Positions 1-8,723 are shown, counted from the stretch's first letter. The stretch is 64,000 nucleotides of DNA from Acidobacteriota bacterium (GCA_040756905.1 JBFLYD010000023.1:1-64000), one strand, 5' to 3'. Notes: generated by a model from the sequence alone, not told the origin. Made by a program: numbers and translations.

Positions 1-44
1 CCTAGCCGATAGGTGGTATAAAAGGAATAAGGAGGTACTGCAGG

Positions 45-1103
45 ATGAAAAGATTTTTTGGTTGCGATGCTCACAAAAGGTATTCGATGTTTGCCTCGAT
101 GAACGAAGCCGGTCATCTCCAAGGATCCATCCGCGTAGAAAACGACCGTTTTTCGTTCCAGAGCTTCTTGCGCAGGTTGCCGCCCAGATCGACGATAGCC
201 ATCGAGAGCGTTGGCAATTGGTACTGGATGATTGACGAGATGGAGAGAGCAGGACATATACCTCGCCTGGCCCATGCGGTGAAAGCGAAGCTGATGATGG
301 GACAGATCAACAAGACGGATAAACTGGATGCCCGGGGACTCGCCCTTTTGTTGCGCAACGGAACCCTGCCTTCGGTCTGGATTCCACCAGGAGAACTCCG
401 AGATCAGCGGGAGTTGCCTCGAATGCGCATGACTCTGGTCCACGTCCGGACGATGCTCAAGAACCGCATTCATGCTACCCTGGCTAAATATGCTCTTGAC
501 ATTCCAGGGGTGAGCAACATCTTTGGTGTCACTGGACGGCTGCTTCTGAGGAATCGCCTGGAGGAGTTGCCCCCTTACACGCGTCGCTCTGTTGAAACTC
601 AACTGGAACTCCTGGATCAAGTCGAAGCCCATATCCAGTGGTGCGAAAAACAGATCAAAGAAGTTGTGGCCACGACGCCTGCGATGAAGCTGTTGATGAC
701 TCTTCCTGGGGTGGGCCCTATCCTCGGCGTGGTGATAGCCATGGAGATCGGCGACATCAACAGATTTCCCAGTCCTCACCATCTGGCCAGCTATGCCGGA
801 ACCGTCCCCCGCATTAAGTCGAGTGGAGGGAAGACATTTTTTGGAAAAGTCCGGCCGGATGTGAATCGCTATTTGAAATGGGCCCTGGTTGAGGCGGCTA
901 ATGTCGTCACCATCCATTACCGCCGATGGCCGGGCGTTCACGTGGCCCAGCTCTACAGGCGAATCATGCAGCGCAAGGGCCATGCTAAAGCCGTTGTCGC
1001 TGTAGCTCGGCACTTGGCGGAAGCAGCATATTGGGTGTTGAAAAGGAATGAATCTTATAAGCAGCCTCAAGGGAATAAACCGATTTCGTCCACCCGGAAG
1101 TAA
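45..1103 (+). CDS. IS110-family DEDD transposase
   Basis: This 352-residue protein has the two-part plan of IS110-family recombinases. The N-terminal RuvC-like DEDD domain shows Asp8 (GCDAHK), Glu54 (IAIESVG) and Asp92/Asp95 (KTDKLDA). The C-terminal Transposase_20 region has a helix-hairpin-helix-like TLPGVGPILG around residues 219-228 and the conserved YAGTVPR...SSGGKT stretch that carries the presumed catalytic serine. Length is normal for the family and the frame is intact. A clear ribosome site (GGAGG, 31-35) precedes the ATG. Known family members excise and integrate using a bridge RNA encoded in the element. GC content and codon use differ from the neighbours, so it is probably acquired and possibly still active. 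Confidence 0.93.
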   Translation: MKRFFGCDAHKRYSMFASMNEAGHLQGSIRVENDRFSFQSFLRRLPPRSTIAIESVGNWYWMIDEMERAGHIPRLAHAVKAKLMMGQINKTDKLDARGLALLLRNGTLPSVWIPPGELRDQRELPRMRMTLVHVRTMLKNRIHATLAKYALDIPGVSNIFGVTGRLLLRNRLEELPPYTRRSVETQLELLDQVEAHIQWCEKQIKEVVATTPAMKLLMTLPGVGPILGVVIAMEIGDINRFPSPHHLASYAGTVPRIKSSGGKTFFGKVRPDVNRYLKWALVEAANVVTIHYRRWPGVHVAQLYRRIMQRKGHAKAVVAVARHLAEAAYWVLKRNESYKQPQGNKPISSTRK

Positions 1104-1310
1104 ACGCGACAAACGCATGAGTCTGAAAGACTCGTTTATTGACTGCGGAACTTCACGGGGGAGATGCTCATGCCGCAGAGACGGCGTATACATGCATCCG
1201 ACGAAAAGGTGTTTGAGCCCAGGAGACGAAATGTTTCCTTTTAGAAATAAAGGAGAAAACATGGGATAATAACTATTTAAAGCTCTTGACATAGGCAGCG
1301 CTTTCATACA
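1104..1310 (+). other. Structured non-coding tail of the IS110 element, possible bridge RNA region
   Basis: The 207 bases after the transposase stop contain no convincing gene. A perfect hairpin with stem GAGTCT/AGACTC lies at 1119-1133, and a wider pair CTGCGG/CCGCAG encloses 1143-1178. A TTGACA hexamer occurs at 1286-1291. IS110/IS1111 elements encode a guide-like bridge RNA in one non-coding end, and this is the only sizeable non-coding part of the element visible here. The bridge RNA assignment is inference; no guide loops were matched to a target. Confidence 0.4.
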
Positions 1311-1322
1311 TGCGTTTGTATT

Positions 1323-1481
1323 ATAGTGAACCGCATAAATAAGTTGACATTTTCTTCGTAGGGCAACCCTTTAGAGCCTGCCCCAAACCTTGCCCTGAAT
1401 TTGTTTCATGGGTTGATTCGGGGGTTGCTTTTCGCAAGGCTAAAGCCTTGCCCTACGTCTATTTATTTTAACGTTCACTAT
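1323..1481. repeat. MITE-like palindromic repeat with ATAGTGAAC ends
   Basis: The ends are perfect 9-base inverted repeats (ATAGTGAAC at 1323, GTTCACTAT ending at 1481). Inside them is a second inverted pair, CGTAGGGCAA and TTGCCCTACG, and a core GCAAGGCTAAAGCCTTGC palindrome. The inner part is shared with the repeat at 35460-35563. No coding capacity is seen, so this looks like a non-autonomous mobile element or an extragenic palindrome. Its right arm overlaps the last codons of the flavoprotein gene on the minus strand. Confidence 0.75.
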
Positions 1482-2766
1482 GGTATAAACCCGAAATTCT
1501 TTCTGCAGTTTCTTTTCCCTTCAAAAAACTTCCTTCCATGTTTAGGTATTCCCAGCTTCCAAACCTTCCTGTTGAATAGATTCCAATACTTTCTAAATAA
1601 TTTATTATTTGAGGTATGTTTTTTTGCCTTGGCTTATTATAAATAACATAAGCAACAGGAATTTTTAGAATCATTTTTTCCAAAATATCTTTCTCCGTTT
1701 GAATTATTTTAAGGTCTATCAATGATTTTGCGATTGAATTTATAAAAGTTTTTTCATCAAATTTATCTTTATGATTTAGGGAAATCTCAACAAAAATTGA
1801 AAAATTTCCTTCGGGTGCCATACAGGGAGAGAAATTTGAGTAAAAACCAATTCTGAAAAATGGATATTTTTCTTCTGGAAAATATATCCAGTGAATTTTA
1901 TCAGAATAATTTCCTTTAATTCCGAGATTTAATACATAAATTGATATATAATCAAGGCTTTCTCCAAGCTTTCTTATTTTTTCTGGGATTTTCTCCAGCA
2001 TGTTTAGAAATAGTTTGACTGGAATTGTGTTTATAAGGAACTTGTATTTTTCTTTTTGACCATTTTTAAAAAATATTTCTTTTTCTAAAGGGTCAACTTT
2101 TACAATTTCTGTGTTTGTTTTAATATTTTTTATACTTTTTAAAATTCCTTTGATAAGGCTTTCAATTCCGCCCTTTTCCGGATAGTGAAATTCAGGGTTA
2201 TAACCCAGATTTTCAATTTTAATTCCAAGAGAACCTTTTATTATCTGCTCGAGGTCTGGTATAGGAATAGCCCATGAACACCACTCATAGGTCAATTTTT
2301 CCAAGTTTCTTCTCCAGAATTTCTTATTGTATGGAAAAAGAAAATGCTCAGCTATCTCTCTTCCGAAATTTTTCAAAATCCATTCTTTGAAATTTTTTGG
2401 TGACAGTTTTCTTTCTTCTTTTTTAATAAACCCCAAAACACATTTATAAATCACTTCCTTAGGAAGTCCATAAAGGTTCACCTGAAAAGGAAATGGGATT
2501 AATGTATCCATCATGTGTATAAAGGATTTTCTTTTATGGGAGATGATGTTTTCTCCTAAAAATTCTTTAATTTTCTGATTAAAATAGGAATTATTTCCAT
2601 GGAGAAGATGGCCTCCATGATCGAATGTAAATCCATTCAGATTAAATGATTTTAAAAGCCCCCCAACTCTTTCATCCTTTTCATATATTTTATAATCAAA
2701 GCCTTTGAGATGATAGCCAGCTGATAATCCTGTAAGACCTGAACCAATTATTGCAATTTCAGGCAT
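1468..2766 (-). CDS. FAD-dependent amine-oxidase/UDP-galactopyranose mutase-like protein
   Basis: This 432-residue protein starts with an FAD-binding Rossmann motif (IIGSGLTGLSAG, residues 6-17), followed by YEKDERVGG and the DHGGH segment typical of the NAD_binding_8/amine oxidase group. The C-terminus has GRFGSWEYLNMEGSF, a pattern common in Glf-like and HemY-like proteins found in surface polysaccharide loci. It is the last gene of the minus-strand glycan run, 1 base after the WecA-like gene, so a sugar-nucleotide or glycolipid redox/mutase role is plausible. Protoporphyrinogen oxidase is less likely, because no haem genes are near. The final residues and stop codon lie inside the repeat at 1323-1481. 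Confidence 0.75.
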   Translation of the reverse strand: MPEIAIIGSGLTGLSAGYHLKGFDYKIYEKDERVGGLLKSFNLNGFTFDHGGHLLHGNNSYFNQKIKEFLGENIISHKRKSFIHMMDTLIPFPFQVNLYGLPKEVIYKCVLGFIKKEERKLSPKNFKEWILKNFGREIAEHFLFPYNKKFWRRNLEKLTYEWCSWAIPIPDLEQIIKGSLGIKIENLGYNPEFHYPEKGGIESLIKGILKSIKNIKTNTEIVKVDPLEKEIFFKNGQKEKYKFLINTIPVKLFLNMLEKIPEKIRKLGESLDYISIYVLNLGIKGNYSDKIHWIYFPEEKYPFFRIGFYSNFSPCMAPEGNFSIFVEISLNHKDKFDEKTFINSIAKSLIDLKIIQTEKDILEKMILKIPVAYVIYNKPRQKNIPQIINYLESIGIYSTGRFGSWEYLNMEGSFLKGKETAERISGLYHSER

Positions 2767-2767
2767 T

Positions 2768-3763
2768 TCACTCCATTTTAATTTTTGAAAGCATAATGCC
2801 AGAAAGTATAAAAATAATTAGAATTATCGAAAGAAGAATAACTGAGGAATTTAGACTTAGATAGTAATTAAAAATTGAGGCTAAGCCAAGAAAAAATGCG
2901 ATAATGAAGAGGATATTTATTAGCTGCTTTGTGGAAAGATTAAATTTTTTCTTAAGTCTCAGCGGAAAATGGTCTTTACTCCCAATCAGAGGGGATTTTC
3001 CTTTTGAAGTCCTGATAAGACTCACAAAGATTATTTCGAAAAGCGGAACTCCAAGAATAAGCAACGGGTTAATAAAACCAAGGAAGTTATATTTTGTATA
3101 ACTTATGGGAATCATCAATGACCCCAGGATAAACCCGATAAACATTGATCCTGTGTCTCCGAGGTAAATGTTTGCAGGAGGATAGTTATATTTTAGAAAT
3201 CCTAAGATACTTCCTATAAGAGCTGTACAGAAAATCGCTATTTCAGTTTTCCCATCGATAATTGAAAAGAATAAAAGGAAAAAGGCAGCAATAATAGCTA
3301 TTCCTGAGGCAAAACCATCGATTATATCGATGAAATTAAAAGCATTTATTGTGCCGATTATCCATAGAAAAGTTATTATGTAATCAAATGGGGCTGGTAT
3401 AAAGATGATGTTTATGAAAACCCCACTTTTTATCAGAATATAGCCTGCAAGAATCTGGCCAAAAAATTTGATGTAAGGAGTAAGCCCGCCTATATCATCG
3501 ATAAGTCCGAGAATAATGATTATACTTCCTCCCAGAAGCATTCCGAGTTCTTTTTTATTGAAATCGTAAATCAACAGTAATGGAATCAAAAAGGAAACAA
3601 AAACCGAGATTCCGCCAAGGTAGGGAATTGGCTCAGGATGAATTTTTAGAATACCATTTGGCTTATCAAGGATTCCATATCTTATCGAGATATTTCTGAT
3701 TATAGGTGTTCCATAGATTGAAATTAAAAGTGATAGAAAAAATACTAATGTGCCAAGAATCAT
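2768..3763 (-). CDS. WecA/MraY-family polyprenyl-phosphate sugar-1-phosphate transferase
   Basis: This 331-residue integral membrane protein has about ten hydrophobic segments. The family signatures are present: the Asp pair in GLIDDIGG, the NxxNxxDG block as INAFNFIDIIDG, the PPANIYLGDTGS loop, and DHFPLRL near residue 265. Such enzymes load the first sugar-1-phosphate onto undecaprenyl phosphate at the inner membrane. The setting among GT2 and O-antigen polymerase-like genes favours a WecA-type initiating enzyme over MraY, since no mur genes are close. The start overlaps the stop of the GT2 gene by 4 bases, so the two are probably translationally coupled. Sugar specificity cannot be told. 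Confidence 0.85.
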   Translation of the reverse strand: MILGTLVFFLSLLISIYGTPIIRNISIRYGILDKPNGILKIHPEPIPYLGGISVFVSFLIPLLLIYDFNKKELGMLLGGSIIIILGLIDDIGGLTPYIKFFGQILAGYILIKSGVFINIIFIPAPFDYIITFLWIIGTINAFNFIDIIDGFASGIAIIAAFFLLFFSIIDGKTEIAIFCTALIGSILGFLKYNYPPANIYLGDTGSMFIGFILGSLMIPISYTKYNFLGFINPLLILGVPLFEIIFVSLIRTSKGKSPLIGSKDHFPLRLKKKFNLSTKQLINILFIIAFFLGLASIFNYYLSLNSSVILLSIILIIFILSGIMLSKIKME

Positions 3764-4710
3764 TGAATCTCTTTTAGCTTATTTTTTATTTTCTTTCTCT
3801 TTTCGATTGCCCTTTTGAATATTTTCCTATTTTTATAAATCATTGCAAAAATTGAGGGCGAAAAAAATAGTAAGTATAAGAAGAGTAAAATATCAAAGCC
3901 CATGATAAAAGGCAAATACAAGACAAAATCTTTAAGTTTTTCATTTTTTATCAGAGTAAGATAGTGATTTTTTACCACATGAAAGATTATGGGTTTCTCT
4001 CTTGAGGCTATTCGAAAGAAATTTCCCAGAATAGTTTTTCTTTTCTGGGTTCCTCCTCGGAAATGGTATGCTACTGCTTCAGGTACATAGTAACCTTTCC
4101 ATCCGAATAGATTTGCTCTCCATCCTAAATCTATATCCTCCCAGAAAGAGAAAAAGTCTTCATCAAAATATTCTTCATCGATTTTTATTTGATCGAGCAT
4201 TTCTTTTTTATAGAAGGCACAGGCTCCACAGGATGAAAATACAAATCCTTCTTTTTCAAATTTTCCAATATCTTTTTTACCATATCCCCTTTCTATCACC
4301 TTTCTTGTTATCGAAAGGAATTGTCCTGTTGAATCAATGGTTGCTTTATCAAACCTTAATATTTTGCCTGAAACCATGCCTATTTTTTTGTCTTTCCTAA
4401 ACCCGTTCAAAGCCATTTCGAGAAAATTAGATTCTAAATAAACATCAAAATTAAGAATCAGGATGTATTCTCCTTTTGATTCTTTAATTCCCTGATTGCA
4501 TGCTTTTGCAAATCCTAAATTTTGTTTGTTTTTTATGATTTTTATTGAAAAACTATTTTTTAAATTTTCAACAATTCTTAATGAATGATCTGAGGAATTG
4601 TTGTCGATAAAAATTATTTCAAAATCTTTATAAGTTTGTTTTTTTATAGAATTTAAAAGCTTTTCTAAAAAAGATACGCCGTTATAATTTACAATTATTA
4701 TTGAAACCAT
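3760..4710 (-). CDS. Glycosyltransferase family 2 with C-terminal membrane segment
   Basis: This 316-residue protein opens with the GT-A fold start VSIIIVNYNG and has IDNNSSD at about residues 36-42. In place of a clean DxD motif it has ILNFDVYLE. The FWEDIDLGWRANLFGWKG stretch near residue 190 is typical of rhamnosyltransferase-like GT2 enzymes of polysaccharide loci. Residues about 265-290 form a hydrophobic segment, so the enzyme is likely anchored at the cytoplasmic membrane. It sits between a polymerase-like gene and the WecA-like gene and overlaps the latter by 4 bases. The donor sugar is unknown. Confidence 0.85.
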   Translation of the reverse strand: MVSIIIVNYNGVSFLEKLLNSIKKQTYKDFEIIFIDNNSSDHSLRIVENLKNSFSIKIIKNKQNLGFAKACNQGIKESKGEYILILNFDVYLESNFLEMALNGFRKDKKIGMVSGKILRFDKATIDSTGQFLSITRKVIERGYGKKDIGKFEKEGFVFSSCGACAFYKKEMLDQIKIDEEYFDEDFFSFWEDIDLGWRANLFGWKGYYVPEAVAYHFRGGTQKRKTILGNFFRIASREKPIIFHVVKNHYLTLIKNEKLKDFVLYLPFIMGFDILLFLYLLFFSPSIFAMIYKNRKIFKRAIEKRKKIKNKLKEIQ

Positions 4711-4743
4711 TTGAGAGATTATATTGCATTGAGTTAATCGTAA

Positions 4744-6597
4744 TCAATCGAGAATTTCTTTGTATTTTTCTGGAAAATTCAATATTTTCTGGAAATAATC
4801 AATTTCAAACTCCTGACCTTTTATTCTTTCAAGGATTGATTTTACTATTCTCTTTTCTTTCTCTTCACCATGTTTATCTTTTCTGAACTTGTGTATTTCG
4901 ATTAACCTTAAATGGGCCCCAACAAAGTTTGGCTCTATTTCTATTGCTTTCCTGAAGAAATTTTCAGCTTTTTTATCCTCTCCTGTGACATCTAAAAAGA
5001 AATTCCCGAGGGCAAAGGGATAAAAAGGGTATTTTGGGTTGAGTTCCATCGCTTTTGTGTACCATAGAATAGTTTTTTGATAATTTTCTTCTGTTGGAAA
5101 CATTTTAAACAATGAAAAGTAAAGAAAACCCAGTTCACCAGCTGCCTCATTATATTTAGGATTTAACCTTAGAGCATGCTTAAATTTCTCATCTGCATAC
5201 GCTAAAATTTCAAGGTTTTTTGTCTGGATAAAAAATGAGCTGTAGATTTTACCTAAATCATAATGAAATCGAGCATTTAAAGGAGTCAAAAATATTGACC
5301 TCTTGATGTATTTTGTTGCATTTACTATATCTTTCTCTGCAAGGGCTTTGCCCGTTTTTTCATAGAAATAATAATATGTGGAAGCAGGAAAGGCAGCAGT
5401 TATAAGCCAGAGAAATATTAACGAAAACACGAGTGGTAATTTTTTCATTCTAAATTCTTTTCTTATCAACTCGGGTAATAAATTTCTTGTATTTTTAAGT
5501 ATTAAAGAAAGGAAAATCATTGAATACAGTGGAATTGACGGATGGAAAAAGCAATTTTGAAAGAAAGCATTTATAAAAATTGAAAGAAGAGCCAGATATG
5601 ACATAAGTATATATCCATTTTGGTCTTTCTTTATCGAGGGAAAAGTTTTTAGAATAAAGTAGACTATTCCGAAAAGAAAAACAAACCCTCCAATTCCCAA
5701 TTCTGCAAGGATTTCTAAATAATTATTATGGGCCTGTCTTGCAGCGATTCCATAATGGGCGATTAAGTTTTTGTTCGGGAATATATAAGGAGGCATTGCA
5801 TGGGGGAAATTGTTTGCTCCAACCCCAACTAATAGGTGATCTTTGAACATTTCAAGATCCATAAGCCAAATTTTAATCCTCGCAAAAGCAAATGGGTCGG
5901 ATTTTGTAAGCTCAAAGAAAAATTTTGAGAATGGGTTTGGAATCAAGAGAAGAAGGGCGATTAAAACAGGGACGAGAACTAAATATTTTTTATTTTTTAT
6001 GTAAATAAAGAGGAAAAGAAGCACAAAGAAACTCAGGAAGGCAGATCTGGATTTTACAAATAAAAGGGATACTGTCATAAAGAGGGTGAGCAGAGAATGG
6101 AGTAGTAAATTTTTCTTCTCATAAAATATTTTTATAATTCCTATGATAATTCCGAATAGCACAATAATTGCAAAATGATTGGGATTTAGAAAATTTGCAC
6201 TGGCTCTTAATTCATCCTTAATAAAATATTTTAACGTGCTATAAACTGATAATACGAATATTCCGAAGTAAGAGAAATCTACAAAAAATTTTTCCTCTCT
6301 TTTATTTAAATAAGAAAAACTCAGATAAGCAATAATTATGAATGTTAAATCAAGGATTCTGATTATCGATGGGTACTTATAGAAAGTAAAAAATGAAGAT
6401 AGAATAGAGAAAACTAATAAACTTAAAAAAAGTATATGAATTACATTTAACCTAAGTAAAAAGTTTTTCGATTTAATTTTTTTTGAAATGAAAAATAGAA
6501 TAAGTATTGAATATATAATGAAAGTTACATAGTCATATTTTCTATCGGGGAAGAAAAATACGGCAAGGCAAAATAAAATAATAAAAAAATAACTCAT
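4744..6597 (-). CDS. O-antigen ligase/polymerase-like membrane protein with TPR tail (second copy)
   Basis: This 617-residue protein has about a dozen membrane segments over residues 1-410 and a Wzy_C/O-antigen ligase loop around residues 235-300. That loop includes LVGVGANNFPHAMP and the downstream RQAHNNYLEILAELG. The C-terminal 180 residues are soluble TPR-like repeats (ALRLNPKYNEAAGELG, AMELNPKYPFYPFALG, AIEIEPNFVGAHLRL). Proteins of this plan polymerise glycans, ligate O-antigen or glycosylate pilins in the periplasm. The start overlaps the preceding paralogue by 4 bases. Which of those activities applies cannot be read from sequence. Confidence 0.82.
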   Translation of the reverse strand: MSYFFIILFCLAVFFFPDRKYDYVTFIIYSILILFFISKKIKSKNFLLRLNVIHILFLSLLVFSILSSFFTFYKYPSIIRILDLTFIIIAYLSFSYLNKREEKFFVDFSYFGIFVLSVYSTLKYFIKDELRASANFLNPNHFAIIVLFGIIIGIIKIFYEKKNLLLHSLLTLFMTVSLLFVKSRSAFLSFFVLLFLFIYIKNKKYLVLVPVLIALLLLIPNPFSKFFFELTKSDPFAFARIKIWLMDLEMFKDHLLVGVGANNFPHAMPPYIFPNKNLIAHYGIAARQAHNNYLEILAELGIGGFVFLFGIVYFILKTFPSIKKDQNGYILMSYLALLSIFINAFFQNCFFHPSIPLYSMIFLSLILKNTRNLLPELIRKEFRMKKLPLVFSLIFLWLITAAFPASTYYYFYEKTGKALAEKDIVNATKYIKRSIFLTPLNARFHYDLGKIYSSFFIQTKNLEILAYADEKFKHALRLNPKYNEAAGELGFLYFSLFKMFPTEENYQKTILWYTKAMELNPKYPFYPFALGNFFLDVTGEDKKAENFFRKAIEIEPNFVGAHLRLIEIHKFRKDKHGEEKEKRIVKSILERIKGQEFEIDYFQKILNFPEKYKEILD

Positions 6598-8219
6598 TTC
6601 TTTTTAATTTCCTCAATAAGAAATTTTTGTAAGTTTAATCTTTCTTTTTTGAATTCTTCTCTTGATGGAAAGAGTCTTTCAGCTTTATATATATAGAGAT
6701 AAGCTTCAATCAATTCTTTTCTTTGAAGAGAAAGATTGAAGAAATTTCGGTAGAGGGAAAACGAGTTAGGGTCAAGGTCAATCGCTCTTTTTAAATATTT
6801 ATATGAATTTTCTAAATCTCCTTTCTGAAACATAATCTCTGCAATTTTATTAAAAGTTTTTGGGTTGTAAGGATTTATTGAGTTCGATGCATTAAGTATA
6901 CTAAGGGCAGAATCATTATTTCTGTTCATAAGCCTCTCTTCTGCAAGGGAGTTAAGATAATTTGATACATTAATCCATATGGAAAAAACCGATATCAATA
7001 TGACCAAAAGAATAAAAATTTTTCTGGATAATTTATTTAGTTGAACGTAGTTTTGATTTTTGTTGAGAATCGAGAGAAGAAAAGCTCCTAAAAATCCCAT
7101 GCCTGGGAAAAAAATTCCGATGTCGATTAAATTGTAAGCTAAAAAAGCAAAAAACGTTGAAAGGTAAAATAGTTCATCTTTTGAGGAATTATTAGAATTT
7201 TTTATTTTCGAGAATAACCATGAAAATATAATCCCTATGAAAAGGATGCCCCCTAAAGCTCCTGTTTCTGCAAATATATGTAAAAATACGTTATGGGCAT
7301 ATTTTGAAAAGCTTTCTCCTCCAAGTGTGAATAGAGAAGAACCTATTCCATAGTTTCCCAGCCCGATTCCAAAAAATGGGCTTGAAAGAAAAATCTGTGC
7401 TGCAACCCTCCAGTTTGAAAGCCTCAAAAATAATGGTGATTCCTCATGGAAACTTGAAAATCTTTCAATTAAGATGATAAAAGAAATGACAATCACTATA
7501 AAAAGAAATAGAATCAGATTTTTATTCTTTCTTTTTTCAGAGAGTATGTAAAAAGCAAAGAGTCCGGTTCCAAGTTCAAAAGCAGCGCCAAAAGATTGGG
7601 TGAACATGATAAGTGGGAAAGAGAGAAGAATAATTATAATAGGAAAAAATTTTGAGAGTTTTCTTGTGCTTTGAGAAAAAAGCCTTCCGAGGGATATTAG
7701 AATAGTGACGGTAAGAAATGCTGCGAGAGCTGTGGGAAGTGAAAAAGTTGAAAAAACTCTTCCACTTTGAAGTCTGATTAAAGCAGCATTTTTGAAGAAT
7801 TCATTTAGGTTTTGATTTGAGATAATTTCTTTGATCGCTATGTCGAATAGAAAAAATTTCTGCAAAAAGCCATATATGATGATTGAAATCGCTGTAAATT
7901 CAAATACTATCAGAAGGGTTTTTTTCTCCGAGTTTATTAATAGAATGTAAGTTGAAATAATTATCAGAAAATAGGAAAAGAATTCCAGAGAAAAAAAGGT
8001 TTTATTATTGAAGAAAAATGAAAAAATTATCAGAGAAAAAAATAAAAATGCTTCTGAAAATTTTGGGATTAATATCTCTTTCTTTAAAATAAAGAAAAAG
8101 ATGAGAAGAAGAGGTATCAGAATTAATGAAAATGGTTTATTTTCAGGAGGAAAAAGAAGAAAAAAAGCAAAAATTAATGAAATACTTAATATGTTTAACG
8201 CATTTTTAAAAATTATCAC
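6594..8219 (-). CDS. O-antigen ligase/polymerase-like membrane protein with TPR tail (first copy)
   Basis: This 541-residue protein has an N-terminal multi-spanning part and a Wzy_C-type loop at about residues 265-320 (FFGIGLGNYGIG, then YAHNVFLHIFAETGALGG). It ends with TPR-like repeats from about residue 435 (LNASNSINPYNPKTFNKIAE, AIDLDPNSFSLYRNFF). It has the same plan as the next gene but is clearly diverged, so the pair probably arose by an old duplication or divides two tasks. It lies about 50 bases downstream of the pilin gene on the same strand, so pilin glycosylation is a possible role besides O-antigen ligation. Confidence 0.82.
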   Translation of the reverse strand: MIIFKNALNILSISLIFAFFLLFPPENKPFSLILIPLLLIFFFILKKEILIPKFSEAFLFFSLIIFSFFFNNKTFFSLEFFSYFLIIISTYILLINSEKKTLLIVFEFTAISIIIYGFLQKFFLFDIAIKEIISNQNLNEFFKNAALIRLQSGRVFSTFSLPTALAAFLTVTILISLGRLFSQSTRKLSKFFPIIIILLSFPLIMFTQSFGAAFELGTGLFAFYILSEKRKNKNLILFLFIVIVISFIILIERFSSFHEESPLFLRLSNWRVAAQIFLSSPFFGIGLGNYGIGSSLFTLGGESFSKYAHNVFLHIFAETGALGGILFIGIIFSWLFSKIKNSNNSSKDELFYLSTFFAFLAYNLIDIGIFFPGMGFLGAFLLSILNKNQNYVQLNKLSRKIFILLVILISVFSIWINVSNYLNSLAEERLMNRNNDSALSILNASNSINPYNPKTFNKIAEIMFQKGDLENSYKYLKRAIDLDPNSFSLYRNFFNLSLQRKELIEAYLYIYKAERLFPSREEFKKERLNLQKFLIEEIKKK

Positions 8220-8273
8220 CTTTTAATCATCAATTTGTTTCAATAATATATTGATCTGCGGTTATTTAAGGAA

Positions 8274-8723
8274 TTAAGATTTTGGCTTTTTTACAAAATC
8301 TCCATTTTGAAAAATTATATCTCCTTCGAATTGGGTGGCGGGATAACCATCTGCTATCCCAGCATCTTCTGCACCATTTCTTCCATATGAAAGAATTGTA
8401 TATGATTCAGGATTAGCAGCATCGCTTGCTTCATAAAGAATTGGGTTTCCCCATCCATCTGTGGCTGGTATTCTGGTGTATAGTGCTAAATCCGCTGCAA
8501 TATTTGAAATATTACCTAAAGTTGCCTGTCGTGGAGCAAAGTAATAGTCTGTTATATAGGACTCAATAGCAGTTCCGATGCTTCTTATGTTTGCCATCGT
8601 CGTTTTTTGTTTGCCTTTTTGTAAGGCATTCATAAATTGAGGAGTGGCAATTGTGACGATTATCCCAATTATAGCAATAACGATTAGAAGTTCAATCAAT
8701 GTAAAACCTTTTTCTTCCTTCAT
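8274..8723 (-). CDS. Type IV pilin / GspG-like major pseudopilin
   Basis: This 149-residue protein has a classic class III signal: MKEEKG then FTLIELLIVIAIIGIIV, with cleavage expected after Gly6 and the conserved Glu at position 5 of the mature protein. After the hydrophobic helix comes ANIRSIGTAIESYITDYY. A TDGWGNPILYE stretch resembles the DPWGxPY region of GspG pseudopilins. It is assembled by the neighbouring PilB/PilC/PilT machinery. The ribosome site AGGAGG is 5 bases before the ATG. About 430 bases holding repeats separate it from pilC, and it has a good promoter of its own, as expected for an abundant subunit. Confidence 0.9.
   Translation of the reverse strand: MKEEKGFTLIELLIVIAIIGIIVTIATPQFMNALQKGKQKTTMANIRSIGTAIESYITDYYFAPRQATLGNISNIAADLALYTRIPATDGWGNPILYEASDAANPESYTILSYGRNGAEDAGIADGYPATQFEGDIIFQNGDFVKKPKS

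Larger units (their letters stand above)
1..1310 (+). mobile_element. IS110-family insertion sequence (ends approximate)
   Basis: This segment is visibly GC-richer than the AT-rich DNA to its right and contains one transposase gene followed by about 200 bases of structured non-coding sequence. IS110-family elements usually lack conventional terminal inverted repeats, so neither end can be fixed by eye. The left end may lie outside the window, since only 44 bases precede the gene. I place the right end near 1310 because host-type repeat sequence (TGCGTTTGTATTA, also found at 35551) starts at 1311. The different base composition suggests recent arrival by transfer. Confidence 0.7.

Noticed and set aside
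1048-1269. 73-codon open frame overlapping the transposase end and the IS tail
   Set aside because: It overlaps the transposase gene, has no ribosome site, and its region folds into stems better explained as non-coding.
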